A stretch of DNA of 64,000 bases from Microbacterium sp. (GCA_003248655.1 QFPM01000004.1:124001-188000), one strand, 5' to 3'; counted from the first letter of the stretch, positions 16,376 through 25,151 are shown. Notes: generated from the letters alone by a model not told the origin. Program-made: numbers and translations.

Positions 16376-17164
16376 TCAGCGGACGGGCCAGCTGCCGTCG
16401 AGCCGGTCGGCGGGGTTGAGCCGCCCGATCCGGATGAAGTACTCGGTCAGGCTCTCGGCCTGCGCGCGCGCCCACGCGATCTGCTGCGTGTGCAGCTCGT
16501 GCGCCGGGGTCGTCAGATCGAACCGCCGGGCGAGGGCCTGCGCGACGCGGCCGGCGGCGATGGCATCCGCCGCCGCGTCGTGCGCGCCGACGAGCGAGAC
16601 CGCGTAGTGCGCCGCGACCACCTCGAGCGTCCGCTTGCCCTTGCGGAAGCGGTCGTGGGCCTTGTCGAGCACGAGCGGGTCGATCACGGGCGCGGGATCG
16701 ACGATCGGCGGGATGCCGTGGCGCAGAGCCTCGTGCTTGAGCAGCGAGAAGTCGTAGGAGGCGTTGTAGGCGACGACGGGGATACCCGCGGCGAACAGCT
16801 CGCGCAGGGCGTCGACGACCTCGGCGACGACCTGGATGGCGGGGCGCCCGTGGGCGCGCGCGTGCGCCGTCGTGATGCCGTGAACCGCCGTCGCACCCTC
16901 GGGGATCTCGACACCGGGGTCGGCCAGCCACGAGCGCGACTGCCGGGGAGAGCCGTCGGGACCGAGGAGCCCGACGTGGGCCGTCACGATGCGGTCCGTC
17001 GTCACGTCGACCCCGGTCGTCTCGAGGTCGAAGACACCGACGGCATCCGTCCAGCGCGCGGGCGCAGCGGCGCCGACTGCGCCCTCGACCGCCGCCTCGG
17101 TGCGCTCGGGCGCAGCGTCATCGCGCTCGTCGCCCCACAGCGGGAGTGGCTGCCCCTGGTCCAT
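16376..17164 (-). CDS. DnaQ-like 3'-5' exonuclease (DEDDh)
   Basis: The 262-residue protein has the DEDDh motifs in order: Exo I VGVFDLETTGVD, Exo II NASYDFSLLKHEA, Exo III GAHDAAADAIA (His and Asp). This matches the proofreading exonuclease domain of DNA polymerase III epsilon and stand-alone relatives. An acidic N-terminal extension of about 38 residues and a C-terminal tail (RIGRLNPADRLDGSWPVR) are common in actinobacterial stand-alone members. It may act in DNA repair or RNA turnover. It is a single gene. Confidence 0.9.
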   Translation of the reverse strand: MDQGQPLPLWGDERDDAAPERTEAAVEGAVGAAAPARWTDAVGVFDLETTGVDVTTDRIVTAHVGLLGPDGSPRQSRSWLADPGVEIPEGATAVHGITTAHARAHGRPAIQVVAEVVDALRELFAAGIPVVAYNASYDFSLLKHEALRHGIPPIVDPAPVIDPLVLDKAHDRFRKGKRTLEVVAAHYAVSLVGAHDAAADAIAAGRVAQALARRFDLTTPAHELHTQQIAWARAQAESLTEYFIRIGRLNPADRLDGSWPVR

Positions 17165-17273
17165 GCCTCGACGCTATGGCCTGGCTCCGACATGAGCGTT
17201 GACCCACGCCGGGCTGATGTCATCCCAACGACCTACAGCGCGGAGCCGAGTCGGTGTGCAATCGTGGTGCGAG

Positions 17274-17739
17274 ATGTCAACTGATTCCGTGTCGCAGGAC
17301 GCACCGCGAGCACTGTACTCGGCGGGAGTCCGCCGTCGGCGGGCGCGAGTTCTCGCGCTTGCGTTGGTCATGGGACTCGTGCCGTTGCTCTCCGGTTGTG
17401 GAGATCGGCCGTGGAAGGGTGAACGCGAGGAGCGGATCGACGCGGCCGTCGCGAGCATCGACTTCTCGTCGGTCGGCGGCATCGACTGTGACTACCGGGC
17501 GCCTTCTCGGGATTGCTGGCGCCGAGAACGGCCAAGCGGTTGTCGACGCGATCATGGCGGCGGGATACACGACCAACGGCCGTGACGATGACATCAGTGA
17601 TGGCAGCATGTACGTCTCCGACAGTTCCGGCCTCGTGAGTTTCGGGGTGTCCGTCGTGACTGAGGGCGAGAGAAAGTATGCGTTCGGGTACTGCGTCTCC
17701 CCGCCCGAAGGTGCAGTGCTTCTCATCGTTAATGGCTAG
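17274..17739 (+). pseudogene. Frameshifted lipoprotein gene, copy 1 of a tandem pair
   Basis: The first frame encodes an Arg-rich N-terminus, hydrophobic segment and lipobox LLSGC (Cys42), then GDRPWKGEREERIDAAVASI to CDYR. At about 17,498 the coding sense moves by one base into a second frame with LGIAGAENGQAVVDAIMAAGYTTNG and VSVVTEGERKYAFGYC, ending at 17,739. The second frame is matched at protein level by copy 2, so it was coding. One base too many near the junction would explain the break. It lies at the left edge of a low-GGATGCC island. Function unknown; no close Shine-Dalgarno is visible. Confidence 0.7.
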
Positions 17740-17889
17740 ATGAACGTGGAGCAGGCATGCCTCACTGTCTTCTTGCTGCGATCGTGATCACAACGACACC
17801 CGCAGGCCCGTCAAACGTAGACGAAAGTTGGTAGTCGTCGGGGCCAGGGATCTGACGGAATGGGTTCACGGGGCTGAGGGAGTTGCCGG

Positions 17890-18350
17890 ATGAGGTCACG
17901 AGGGTGCGGAGGTGCCTCGAGTGCGGTCGTCAGCGTGGGGCAGCAGCGTCATGCCCGACGCGCGGCGGCGACCGTGTTCCTGGCGTTGGCCTGTGTGCCG
18001 TTGCTCTCCGGTTGCGGAGATCGGCCGTGGAAGGGTGAACGCGAGGAGCGGATCGACGCGGCCGTCGCGAGCATCGACTTCTCGTCGGTCGGCGGCATCG
18101 ACTGTGACTACCGGTCATCGGGATCGCTGGCGCCGACAACGGCCAAGCCGTGGTGGATCTGTTGGTCGCAGCCGGGTACGGCACGAACGGCCGAACCGAC
18201 GACCTCAGTGACGGATACATATCACTGAGCGACAACGCGGGAGTCGTCGAGTTCGCGATCTCGGTGGTGACAGAAGGAGATCGTCGCTATGCGTTCGGGC
18301 ACTGCACGTCCCCCCCGGACGGAGCTGTGGACGTACGAGTGCTCGGATAA
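17890..18350 (+). pseudogene. Frameshifted lipoprotein gene, copy 2 of a tandem pair
   Basis: It has a lipoprotein signal with lipobox LLSGC (Cys42), then the same GDRPWKGEREERIDAAVASI to CDYR module. Bases 17,995-18,114 match 17,379-17,498 of copy 1 over 120 bp with one difference. Right at the end of that tract the frame is lost again, this time by an apparent one-base deletion (a GGG to GG change would restore VIGIAGADNGQAVVDLLVAAG). The downstream frame continues to 18,350 with ISVVTEGDRRYAFGHC. The two 3' halves have diverged far more than the 5' halves. A GAGGGAG precedes the ATG. Confidence 0.7.
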
Positions 18351-18407
18351 CAACCATGTCGATCTGCCTATAGCAAGTTCCCGAAATGTGACCATCAGGG
18401 AGATGTG

Positions 18408-21400
18408 ATGCTCGGAATTCGCAAACTCGCTTTGACCGTTCTGGTCATCACCTTGAGTTCAATGGTCGCAGCTCCCGCTCTGGCCGAACAGCCGTTCGCT
18501 TGCCCGGACTACCGCATCTACGGAGTTGCGGGAACTAACGGGGTGCAGGCCGATTTGCTAAGCGACGATCCGAAACTGCTGGGCGAAACTACTCGGCAGA
18601 CGGCGCTCGAGATTCAGCGACTGCTGGAGCTAGAGGATTTCACGGTCGATATGCGCGGTCTCGACTATCCGGCCACGGGTCTCCCCTACTCTGTCGGCGA
18701 CGGACTCCGCGGACTGTATGAGTTGATCGACGACTTTGTGGAGGACTGTCCGAGTACGTGGCTCATCTTGACGGGATACTCGCAGGGCGGCGACGTTGTC
18801 GGTTCCTACGCCCAGACTGAAGTGTCGATACTGAATCTCAAGCGCGACCGTATCGCGGGCGTCGTCCTGCTGGGCGACCCTCGTTTCAACTCGGCAGATG
18901 GCTGGGCGAACAGCGGAACATACAGCGAGGAGAGGGGCGGCGACCTCCTGTTCACGGTCGACAATCGTTCGCTCTTCGAACCCCTCGTGGTTGACACTGA
19001 GGCTGATCCACCGCTCGACATGGCAGTGGTTTCGATGTGCCGTGCATGGGACAGGTTCTGTCAGGGCTCGAAAGTCCGCCCGTTCCTTTGGGATGACCGG
19101 TTCTACGCTCCAGACCGCGACGCGATTACCCGGCACAACCCCCCGGGCAACGAAAACTATGAGCACGAGAGCTACAAGCCGGACGATGTGAAGGCGGCGG
19201 CGTGTGAGCTCGTCACGAAGATGGGTTTTGACGTGTGCGACCCGGCCGTTGTGGAGCGGGATCCACTCGATGTTGTGTTTCTCATCGACACGACGGTGGG
19301 CGGTTTCGCGAACGTCGAGGAACTGCAGAGCCGGGCCGCGGAGTTCGTCAACGACGCGACCCACGACGCGGCGACGACGCACTATGCGGTGATCTCCTAC
19401 GGGCAGGGCTCTGTCGTGAATGAGACCGACGGCTTCACAGATGACGACACCCTGGCAGTGGAGAGGATCGAAGAACTGGAGTCGACTGCCGGCACTTATG
19501 GGTCGCTCTATAGCGCGATCTCATTGGCGAACGACCTGGACTGGCGCGAGGATGCGAGGAAGGTGACGATGACTTTGTCGACGTCACGCACCTGCCCCTC
19601 GCAGTACTGTGCGACCGAGTATGGCGCGCTCGGCGAATCCGCCAGCCTCTTGCTGATGGACGCGGGGTTGGAGGGGCATACCTCTGGCGCCTACACCCGC
19701 GACAACGATTGGTTCTTCGAGCGACCCGGCTGGTCATCGGCCTTTTGGGGGGGTGCATCGCGGTTGGGTGGCGCCGCTACCCCGCAAGAGAACATCAATG
19801 GCTTGCACGACGTGTATGTCGGCGCTCTGACCGCCGACCTAAGCCCCTCCGACCCCATCGTCGGCAGCGAGTCCCTCGTGGCGGGCCAGTCGGGGACATT
19901 CCGCGCGGATAGCATCGTGCCGTTCTATGTCGATTCGCCGCCGCGGCGCTTTGTATGGAGCTTTGAACGCACCGATGACATCGGCCCCCGGAGCGAGACC
20001 GGTGCTCCCGGAGGCGGCGGTGGTGTGGAGATCAACATGGTGAGCACCACGGCGGTGGCAGCGGAGTCGGCGCTGAGCGCGCCACCTGCGGCCTTGTCGT
20101 CGGCCGAAGGGGAGGAGCCCGCCGAAACGCTTCCTGAGGACCAGGGCCCCGTGTTCCGCCCTGTCTTCGAAGAGCCAGGTGTCTACACGGTCACGGTAAC
20201 GGCCTATGTAGATGGCGGGACAAGGGAATACTCCCAACTCGTGCGTGTGTATGAGACGCCCACCGTCGCGCCGGCCGCACCTTTGGTCGAGTCGCACGTC
20301 GACGGCGACGAGCAGGTCTTCCACTGGTATGCGGGTGACGGCGAGTTCGCTCCTGCGTACGTCTTCTTTGACGAGGACGGAGTCGCGGTCGACTCTACGG
20401 ATGTGGAGACCACGCTGAGCCAGATTCGGCCGGGTGAGTTCGAGCGACGCGTCGCGCTCCGCGACCCGGCAGACAGGTACACCCTCTCCGCCTGGAACGA
20501 GGTCGGGCTGACACCGGCGACGCCGCTTGTGACCGCGACGACCGCGACCTACGCGCACGCCGTACTGGACGACGGAATACCCTCCGGCGGCACCTTGGAG
20601 CTGTCAGGTACGTCGTCGGTAGAGATCGCCGCGCTCCTCGAGGACGCCCCGGAGTTCGACGGCGACTACGTCGCCTCGCTGCGGTCGCCGCGCGGTGACG
20701 CGGTTGACGTCGACATGCTCACCGCGACAGCTGATGCGACCGACGGCGACGAGTGGGGACTGACGATGCAGCTGCGCGATGCGATGACCCCGGACGGTGG
20801 GTCGGTGACCGACATGCTGGAAGACGGGTTCGACGAAGAGCTGCTACTTGGCGGCACCGTGCAGGTCCACGCGGATGGCGTTCCCGTGGACATCCGTATC
20901 GATCCCACCGGAGAGATCGACCTGATCGACGAGTACGTGATCGAGGCCGGTGTCACACCCCCCGCCGGCGTCCCGGCGTCGGCGATCACGGTCGACCCGC
21001 AGGCGCCGTCCCTTCAGCTGAGCTCCGACGATGCCGACAACCTGCCGTTCGTGGAAGAGTCCACTGACCCGCTCGGCGACTGGAGCCAGGCGACTATCAC
21101 TGATGTGCGGACCTGGATCGGCACCACCGAAGTCACACACACACTCACCGGTGCGGGTATCTCGGTCACCGGTGCGGGCGGCCCCACCGATGCGGTGATC
21201 GATTTCGACGGCCGCGTCGTGGGAGGCAGCGGCAACCTCACCCGCGATTTCCTCCAGAACGGCACGATCTCGTTCGTCGTCAATGGCGCCACTCCGACCG
21301 TGCTGACCTTCGCAATGAGCGGGCAGGAGGCGCAGGAGCTGTACCCCGATCTCGATCCACCGCGGCTGGTGGGCCGGTCGACGATCGCACTGACCCAATA

Positions 21401-22034
21401 CCGAGAGGCCGCATCCTGGTCGCCGGTGCTCGACTGGGGCGACGGCGAGGAGGGGGCTGTGACGGTAGAGGGCACGCTTCCCCTTGGTCTGACGTGGGAT
21501 GAGTGGTCCCACGCGCTCTGGGGAACGGCAGAGGAATCGGGCACCTTCCCCATCCAGTTGACCGCACACGGCGACTATGGTGCGGCGACGAAGTCGTACA
21601 ACGTCGTCGTCGGGTCGCCGTCGGCAGTGGCGCAGAGCCCCGTTGGACACACTTGGATCTCGGACTACCAAGATGGGGCCGGCATCGATCTGGTCGATGT
21701 CTACATCGCCGGCGGCGGGTACTTCCGCGCCGACAATCCGGCATTCTCGACGACCTTTCCGGTGTGGGATGCCTTTCAGCAGAGCGGGCACCTGTTCGGC
21801 AACGTCGACGATGTCGCCTTCTACGACCCCGACGGGGAGCCTCTGCCAGTCGATGGCGAAGCGACGCTGGAGATCTGGAGTGGGTCGCCCGACTGGTTCA
21901 CGATCCAGGCCACCCTGCACCGCACCGATGCGACGGCCGGCGCATTCTCGGACCTGGTTGCCGCGCGAGGTTGGATCACGTTCACGTACGACGGGGGCGC
22001 GACCAACACCGTGTCGTTCGTGCCGGCGAACTGA
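18408..22034 (+). CDS. Large secreted chimera: cutinase-like domain, VWA-like domain, Ig-like domains
   Basis: The 1208-residue protein begins with a signal peptide cleaved near APALA|EQ. Residues 30-260 look like a cutinase: CPDYRIYGVAGTNG, the nucleophile elbow GYSQGG (about 125), the Asp within CRAWDRFC (about 210) and a His in YEHESY (about 251). Residues 285-420 resemble a von Willebrand A fold (DVVFLIDTT, with a degenerate metal site). Then come beta-rich segments, one PKD/Ig-like (GVYTVTVTAYVDGG, about 590) and one He_PIG-like (LPLGLTWDEWSHALWGTAEESGTF, about 1030). There is no LPXTG or C-terminal anchor. ATG 18408 follows AGGGAG. Base composition and codon use differ from neighbours. 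It probably cleaves an ester polymer or lipid outside the cell; the substrate is unknown. Confidence 0.8.
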   Translation: MLGIRKLALTVLVITLSSMVAAPALAEQPFACPDYRIYGVAGTNGVQADLLSDDPKLLGETTRQTALEIQRLLELEDFTVDMRGLDYPATGLPYSVGDGLRGLYELIDDFVEDCPSTWLILTGYSQGGDVVGSYAQTEVSILNLKRDRIAGVVLLGDPRFNSADGWANSGTYSEERGGDLLFTVDNRSLFEPLVVDTEADPPLDMAVVSMCRAWDRFCQGSKVRPFLWDDRFYAPDRDAITRHNPPGNENYEHESYKPDDVKAAACELVTKMGFDVCDPAVVERDPLDVVFLIDTTVGGFANVEELQSRAAEFVNDATHDAATTHYAVISYGQGSVVNETDGFTDDDTLAVERIEELESTAGTYGSLYSAISLANDLDWREDARKVTMTLSTSRTCPSQYCATEYGALGESASLLLMDAGLEGHTSGAYTRDNDWFFERPGWSSAFWGGASRLGGAATPQENINGLHDVYVGALTADLSPSDPIVGSESLVAGQSGTFRADSIVPFYVDSPPRRFVWSFERTDDIGPRSETGAPGGGGGVEINMVSTTAVAAESALSAPPAALSSAEGEEPAETLPEDQGPVFRPVFEEPGVYTVTVTAYVDGGTREYSQLVRVYETPTVAPAAPLVESHVDGDEQVFHWYAGDGEFAPAYVFFDEDGVAVDSTDVETTLSQIRPGEFERRVALRDPADRYTLSAWNEVGLTPATPLVTATTATYAHAVLDDGIPSGGTLELSGTSSVEIAALLEDAPEFDGDYVASLRSPRGDAVDVDMLTATADATDGDEWGLTMQLRDAMTPDGGSVTDMLEDGFDEELLLGGTVQVHADGVPVDIRIDPTGEIDLIDEYVIEAGVTPPAGVPASAITVDPQAPSLQLSSDDADNLPFVEESTDPLGDWSQATITDVRTWIGTTEVTHTLTGAGISVTGAGGPTDAVIDFDGRVVGGSGNLTRDFLQNGTISFVVNGATPTVLTFAMSGQEAQELYPDLDPPRLVGRSTIALTQYREAASWSPVLDWGDGEEGAVTVEGTLPLGLTWDEWSHALWGTAEESGTFPIQLTAHGDYGAATKSYNVVVGSPSAVAQSPVGHTWISDYQDGAGIDLVDVYIAGGGYFRADNPAFSTTFPVWDAFQQSGHLFGNVDDVAFYDPDGEPLPVDGEATLEIWSGSPDWFTIQATLHRTDATAGAFSDLVAARGWITFTYDGGATNTVSFVPAN

Positions 22035-22050
22035 TCGACGCGGGGCCTCG

Positions 22051-22056
22051 TAGACT
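22051..22056 (+). promoter_or_regulatory. -10 box of the alpha/beta hydrolase gene
   Basis: TAGACT lies 6 nt before the ATG at 22063. Confidence 0.5.
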
Positions 22057-22062
22057 CGACGG

Positions 22063-22971
22063 ATGACCGTGTCTTCGCCGTACGCCGAACGGCTGGCCGC
22101 GATTGCGGTCGAGCGGCGCGAGGTCACGGTGCGCGGCGGCACGACCGCCTACTGGGTGTACGGGCCGGCGGATGCCGAGGTGACGCTCGTCATGGTGCAC
22201 GGGTATCGGGGAGACCATCACGGGCTCGAGCCCGTCGTCGCCTTCCTCGACGGCATCCGGGTCATCTCACCCGACCTGCCGGGCTTCGGCGAGACGCCGC
22301 CCCTCACGGGCACCGCGCATACGCTCGACGCGTATGCAGACTGGCTCACCGACTTCCTGGCTGCCGTCGCCCCCGGCGCGCCGATCCTCGGGCACTCGTT
22401 CGGCTCGATCGTCGTCGCGGCGGCCGTCGCGGGGGGGCTTGAGACGCCGCGCGTGATCCTCGTCAACCCGATCGGCGCACCCGCGCTCGAAGGGCCCCGC
22501 GGCATCCTGACGCGCCTCGCCGTCTTCTACTACTGGGCGGGGGCGAAGCTGCCGAAGCGGGCCGGCGACGCGCTCCTGCGAAACCCGCTCATCGTGCGGG
22601 TCATGAGCGTGTCGATGGCCAAGACCCGCGACAAGGAGTTGCGCGCGTTCATCCACGACCAGCACGACACCTACTTCTCACTCTTCGCCGACCGTGACGT
22701 GCTGCACGAGGGCTTCGTCACCTCGGTCTCGAACGACGTGCGCGCGCACGCCGCGAGAGTCGCCCAGCCGGTCCTGCTCGTCGCCGCCGAGAAGGACGAC
22801 ATCACCCCGATCGCCGCGGAGCGGCACCTGCAGACGCTCTTCCCGGATGCCGAGCTCGTCGAGATCCCGGACGTCGGCCACCTCATCCACTACGAGACGC
22901 CGGAGCGCGCGGCCCGCGAGATCACGCGTTTTCTTCGGCCTCTTCGGCCTTCCGCCGGCGATACGCCATGA
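22063..22971 (+). CDS. Alpha/beta-fold hydrolase
   Basis: The 302-residue protein has an oxyanion-region VMVHGYRGDHHGL, PDLPGFGET, nucleophile elbow LGHSFGSIV, acidic AAEKDDITP and catalytic His in VGHLIHYETPE. These make a complete triad. The middle helical cap (residues about 150-210) is hydrophobic. The substrate is not evident. Its last 50 bases overlap antiparallel with the 3' end of the CGNR gene on the other strand. Confidence 0.88.
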   Translation: MTVSSPYAERLAAIAVERREVTVRGGTTAYWVYGPADAEVTLVMVHGYRGDHHGLEPVVAFLDGIRVISPDLPGFGETPPLTGTAHTLDAYADWLTDFLAAVAPGAPILGHSFGSIVVAAAVAGGLETPRVILVNPIGAPALEGPRGILTRLAVFYYWAGAKLPKRAGDALLRNPLIVRVMSVSMAKTRDKELRAFIHDQHDTYFSLFADRDVLHEGFVTSVSNDVRAHAARVAQPVLLVAAEKDDITPIAAERHLQTLFPDAELVEIPDVGHLIHYETPERAAREITRFLRPLRPSAGDTP

Positions 22972-23491
22972 CGTTCATGCGGTTGCCGCAGTTGCCCGTG
23001 TCGCAGTAGCGCTTCGAGCCGTTCTTCGAGAAGTCGATGTACACCGACTCGCAGTCGTCCGCGCTGCACACGCGCACGCGGTCCCACTGATCCGAACGGA
23101 TGACGTCCACGAACGCCATCGCCGACTCGACGAGCATGCGCGTCGACAGCGGCGCATCGGGCTCGGTCGCGTGGATGTGCCAGTCGAAGCTGTCGTGGAT
23201 GACGAGCTGGGGGAGCGCCCTGCCATCGCGGAGCATCGCGTTCACGAGCGGCACGGCACCGTCGCGGTCGACGTTCCACAGTTCACGCAGGCGTGGCCGG
23301 TTCGCGCGCACGGCGTCGAGTTCGTCGTCATCGCGGCGGAACGTACCCGTGTAGGCGTACTCGTCGAGATACGCGTCGAAATCGGCCTGCGTCGCGAGGC
23401 GATCGACGCCCTCCGTATCCGTGTCGGGGAGCGTGTTGACGAGCGCCGCGGCAGCGCGCAGCGACATCTCCGTGTCATGGATGAAAACCAT
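22922..23491 (-). CDS. CGNR zinc-finger transcription regulator (ABATE domain)
   Basis: The 189-residue protein has an N-terminal ABATE-like domain (ALVNTLPDTDTEGVDRL...) and a C-terminal CGNR zinc finger: VRVCSADDCESVYID, RYCDTGNCGNRMNVMAYRRRK. The four Cys and the CGNR tetrad are intact. Members are putative DNA-binding regulators in actinobacteria. The ATG at 23491 follows AGGAG at good spacing, which decides it over an upstream in-frame ATG. It is divergent from the EamA exporter and may regulate it. Confidence 0.88.
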   Translation of the reverse strand: MVFIHDTEMSLRAAAALVNTLPDTDTEGVDRLATQADFDAYLDEYAYTGTFRRDDDELDAVRANRPRLRELWNVDRDGAVPLVNAMLRDGRALPQLVIHDSFDWHIHATEPDAPLSTRMLVESAMAFVDVIRSDQWDRVRVCSADDCESVYIDFSKNGSKRYCDTGNCGNRMNVMAYRRRKAEEAEENA

Positions 23492-23517
23492 TTGACTCCT
23501 GACGATTGGGGGCGGTA

Positions 23518-23536
23518 CTGTCACCAGTGTAGACAG
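23518..23536. promoter_or_regulatory. Divergent promoter and possible operator between CGNR gene and exporter
   Basis: A reverse TACACT (23526-23531) and forward TAGACA (23530-23535) overlap. Both lie inside an inverted repeat CTGTC-N9-GACAG (23518-23536). A regulator bound here would block both genes; the CGNR protein is the obvious candidate. Confidence 0.45.
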
Positions 23537-23545
23537 CCCACACTC

Positions 23546-24604
23546 ATGACAGGACCGCCGGTGACACAGACCGCCTCGCTCGACATCGTCGCACCCGCCG
23601 CGTTCGCCCCGCGCGCGAGCGGTGCCGCGCGCCCGAGCGGCACGCGGGCGAGCACGAGCGGCATCGTCATGGCGGTCGTCTCGGCGCTCGCGTTTTCCTC
23701 GAGCGGCCCGCTCGTGAAGCCCCTGCTCGAAGCCGGCTGGTCACTTTCGGCGGCGCTCGTCATCCGTATGGGCCTGTCGGGATTTATCCTCGCGCCCGCG
23801 CTGATCGCCGCCATCCGTCGCGAGCGCTCGTTCCTGCGGAGGCACTGGCGCTCACTTCTCGCGTTCGGGCTGATCCCGGTCGCCGGCTGCCAGATCCTCT
23901 TCTTCTCGGCCATGCAGCGGATGCCGGTGGCCGTCGCACTCCTTATCCAGTATCTCGCGCCGGTGCTCCTTGTCGCCTTCGTCTGGCTGCGTACCCGCCG
24001 CGCGCCCTCGCGACTGGTCATCGTCGGATCGATCGTCGCGATCGTCGGGCTCGTGCTCGTCGTCGACATCTCCGGCGCCCGCTTCGACCTGCTCGGCACG
24101 ATCCTCGCGCTCGGGGCGGCGGTCACGGTGTGTGTCTACTTCGTGATGAGCGAGCGCACGGGCGATGACCTGCCGCCCCTCGCCCTCGCCTCGGGCGGAC
24201 TCCTCGTCGGCGCCGCCGCGATGGGGATCATCGCGCTGAGCGGTGTGATCCCGTTCGCGGCACCCGACGTGACGGTCGCGTTCCGCGGTGTCGAGGTGCC
24301 GGGCATCCTGCCGATCCTCTGGGTGGGCGCCGTCGGCACGACCCTCGGTTACGCGCTCGGGGTCATGGCGGTGCCGCGCGTCGGCTCGCGCCTGGCATCC
24401 TTCATCGGTCTGAGCGAAGTGCTCTTCGCGCTCGGGTTCGCGTGGCTGCTGCTCGGCGAGACGCCCGGGCCGATTCAGTTCCTCGGGGGAGCGGTGCTCC
24501 TCGCCGGCGTGGTGCTCGTGCGGCTGGATGCCGGCGACGCCAGCCCCGCGGTGGCGGAGGCGGTCACGCTCCCGAGCGACGTTCTGCCGCCTGCGCAGAG
24601 TTGA
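23546..24604 (+). CDS. EamA/DMT family transporter
   Basis: The 352-residue protein has a soluble N-terminus of about 35 residues and about ten transmembrane helices in two EamA repeats (SGIVMAVVSALAFSSSGPLVKPLLEAGW... and LLGTILALGAAVTVCVYFVMSE...). The C-terminal repeat ends LSEVLFALGFAWLLLGETPGPIQFLGGAVLLAGVVLV, typical of EamA. It is a probable metabolite or amino-acid-derivative exporter. It is divergent from a CGNR regulator and overlaps an Lrp regulator by 41 bp at its 3' end; either could control it. Confidence 0.9.
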   Translation: MTGPPVTQTASLDIVAPAAFAPRASGAARPSGTRASTSGIVMAVVSALAFSSSGPLVKPLLEAGWSLSAALVIRMGLSGFILAPALIAAIRRERSFLRRHWRSLLAFGLIPVAGCQILFFSAMQRMPVAVALLIQYLAPVLLVAFVWLRTRRAPSRLVIVGSIVAIVGLVLVVDISGARFDLLGTILALGAAVTVCVYFVMSERTGDDLPPLALASGGLLVGAAAMGIIALSGVIPFAAPDVTVAFRGVEVPGILPILWVGAVGTTLGYALGVMAVPRVGSRLASFIGLSEVLFALGFAWLLLGETPGPIQFLGGAVLLAGVVLVRLDAGDASPAVAEAVTLPSDVLPPAQS

Positions 24605-25052
24605 GGATCGGACGCACGCGATAGCCGATGACCTCGCCCATCACGAGCGAGGTCTCGGTGCGCTCGACCCCGTCGATCGCGAGGATGCGGGCGTCGACGT
24701 CGAACAGGTGCTGCGTGTCGCGCGCCGCGACGCGCACCAGGAGGTCTACCTGACCGCTGAGTCCGTGCGCCTGGATCACCTCGGGAATCTCGGCGATCTC
24801 CTGCGTGATGCGGGGAAGCTCGGCCTGACGGACCACGACGCTCAGCATCGCCTCGATCGGCAGTCCGAGCGCGGCGGGCGACATCGCGCGCTCATACGAC
24901 TGGAAGACGCCAGCGCGCTCGAGGCGCAGCATCCGCGCCTGCACCGTGTTGCGCGAGAGTCCCAAACGCTCGGCGAGGGCGACGACTGTCGCGCGGTGGT
25001 CGTCGGCGAGGGCGCCCAGCAGCTCCAGGTCGACGCGGTCGAGATTTCCCAT
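24564..25052 (-). CDS. Lrp/AsnC family transcription regulator
   Basis: The 162-residue protein has an N-terminal helix-turn-helix (LDRVDLELLGALADDHRATVVALAERLGLSRNTVQARMLRLE) and a C-terminal RAM ligand-binding domain (AMLSVVVRQAELPRITQEIAEIPEVIQAHGLSGQVDLLVRV). The ATG at 25052 is 8 nt downstream of a reverse-strand TACGGT. Lrp proteins sense amino acids and often control nearby transporters. The 3' end overlaps the EamA gene on the other strand by 41 bp. Confidence 0.92.
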   Translation of the reverse strand: MGNLDRVDLELLGALADDHRATVVALAERLGLSRNTVQARMLRLERAGVFQSYERAMSPAALGLPIEAMLSVVVRQAELPRITQEIAEIPEVIQAHGLSGQVDLLVRVAARDTQHLFDVDARILAIDGVERTETSLVMGEVIGYRVRPILNSAQAAERRSGA

Positions 25053-25151
25053 AGTGCACAACCGTAGCAGGGGTCGCGGTGTCGGCTTGCGCAAGATGAT
25101 CAACCCGATGGGTGATGCGTGAGCGAGGTGTGATGCCGATGGCGTGGCGAG

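Noticed and set aside
17274..18350. Programmed ribosomal frameshifting in the two lipoprotein genes
   Set aside because: The two copies need shifts of opposite sense, and no slippery heptamer or downstream stem is evident. Decay or recombination explains it better.
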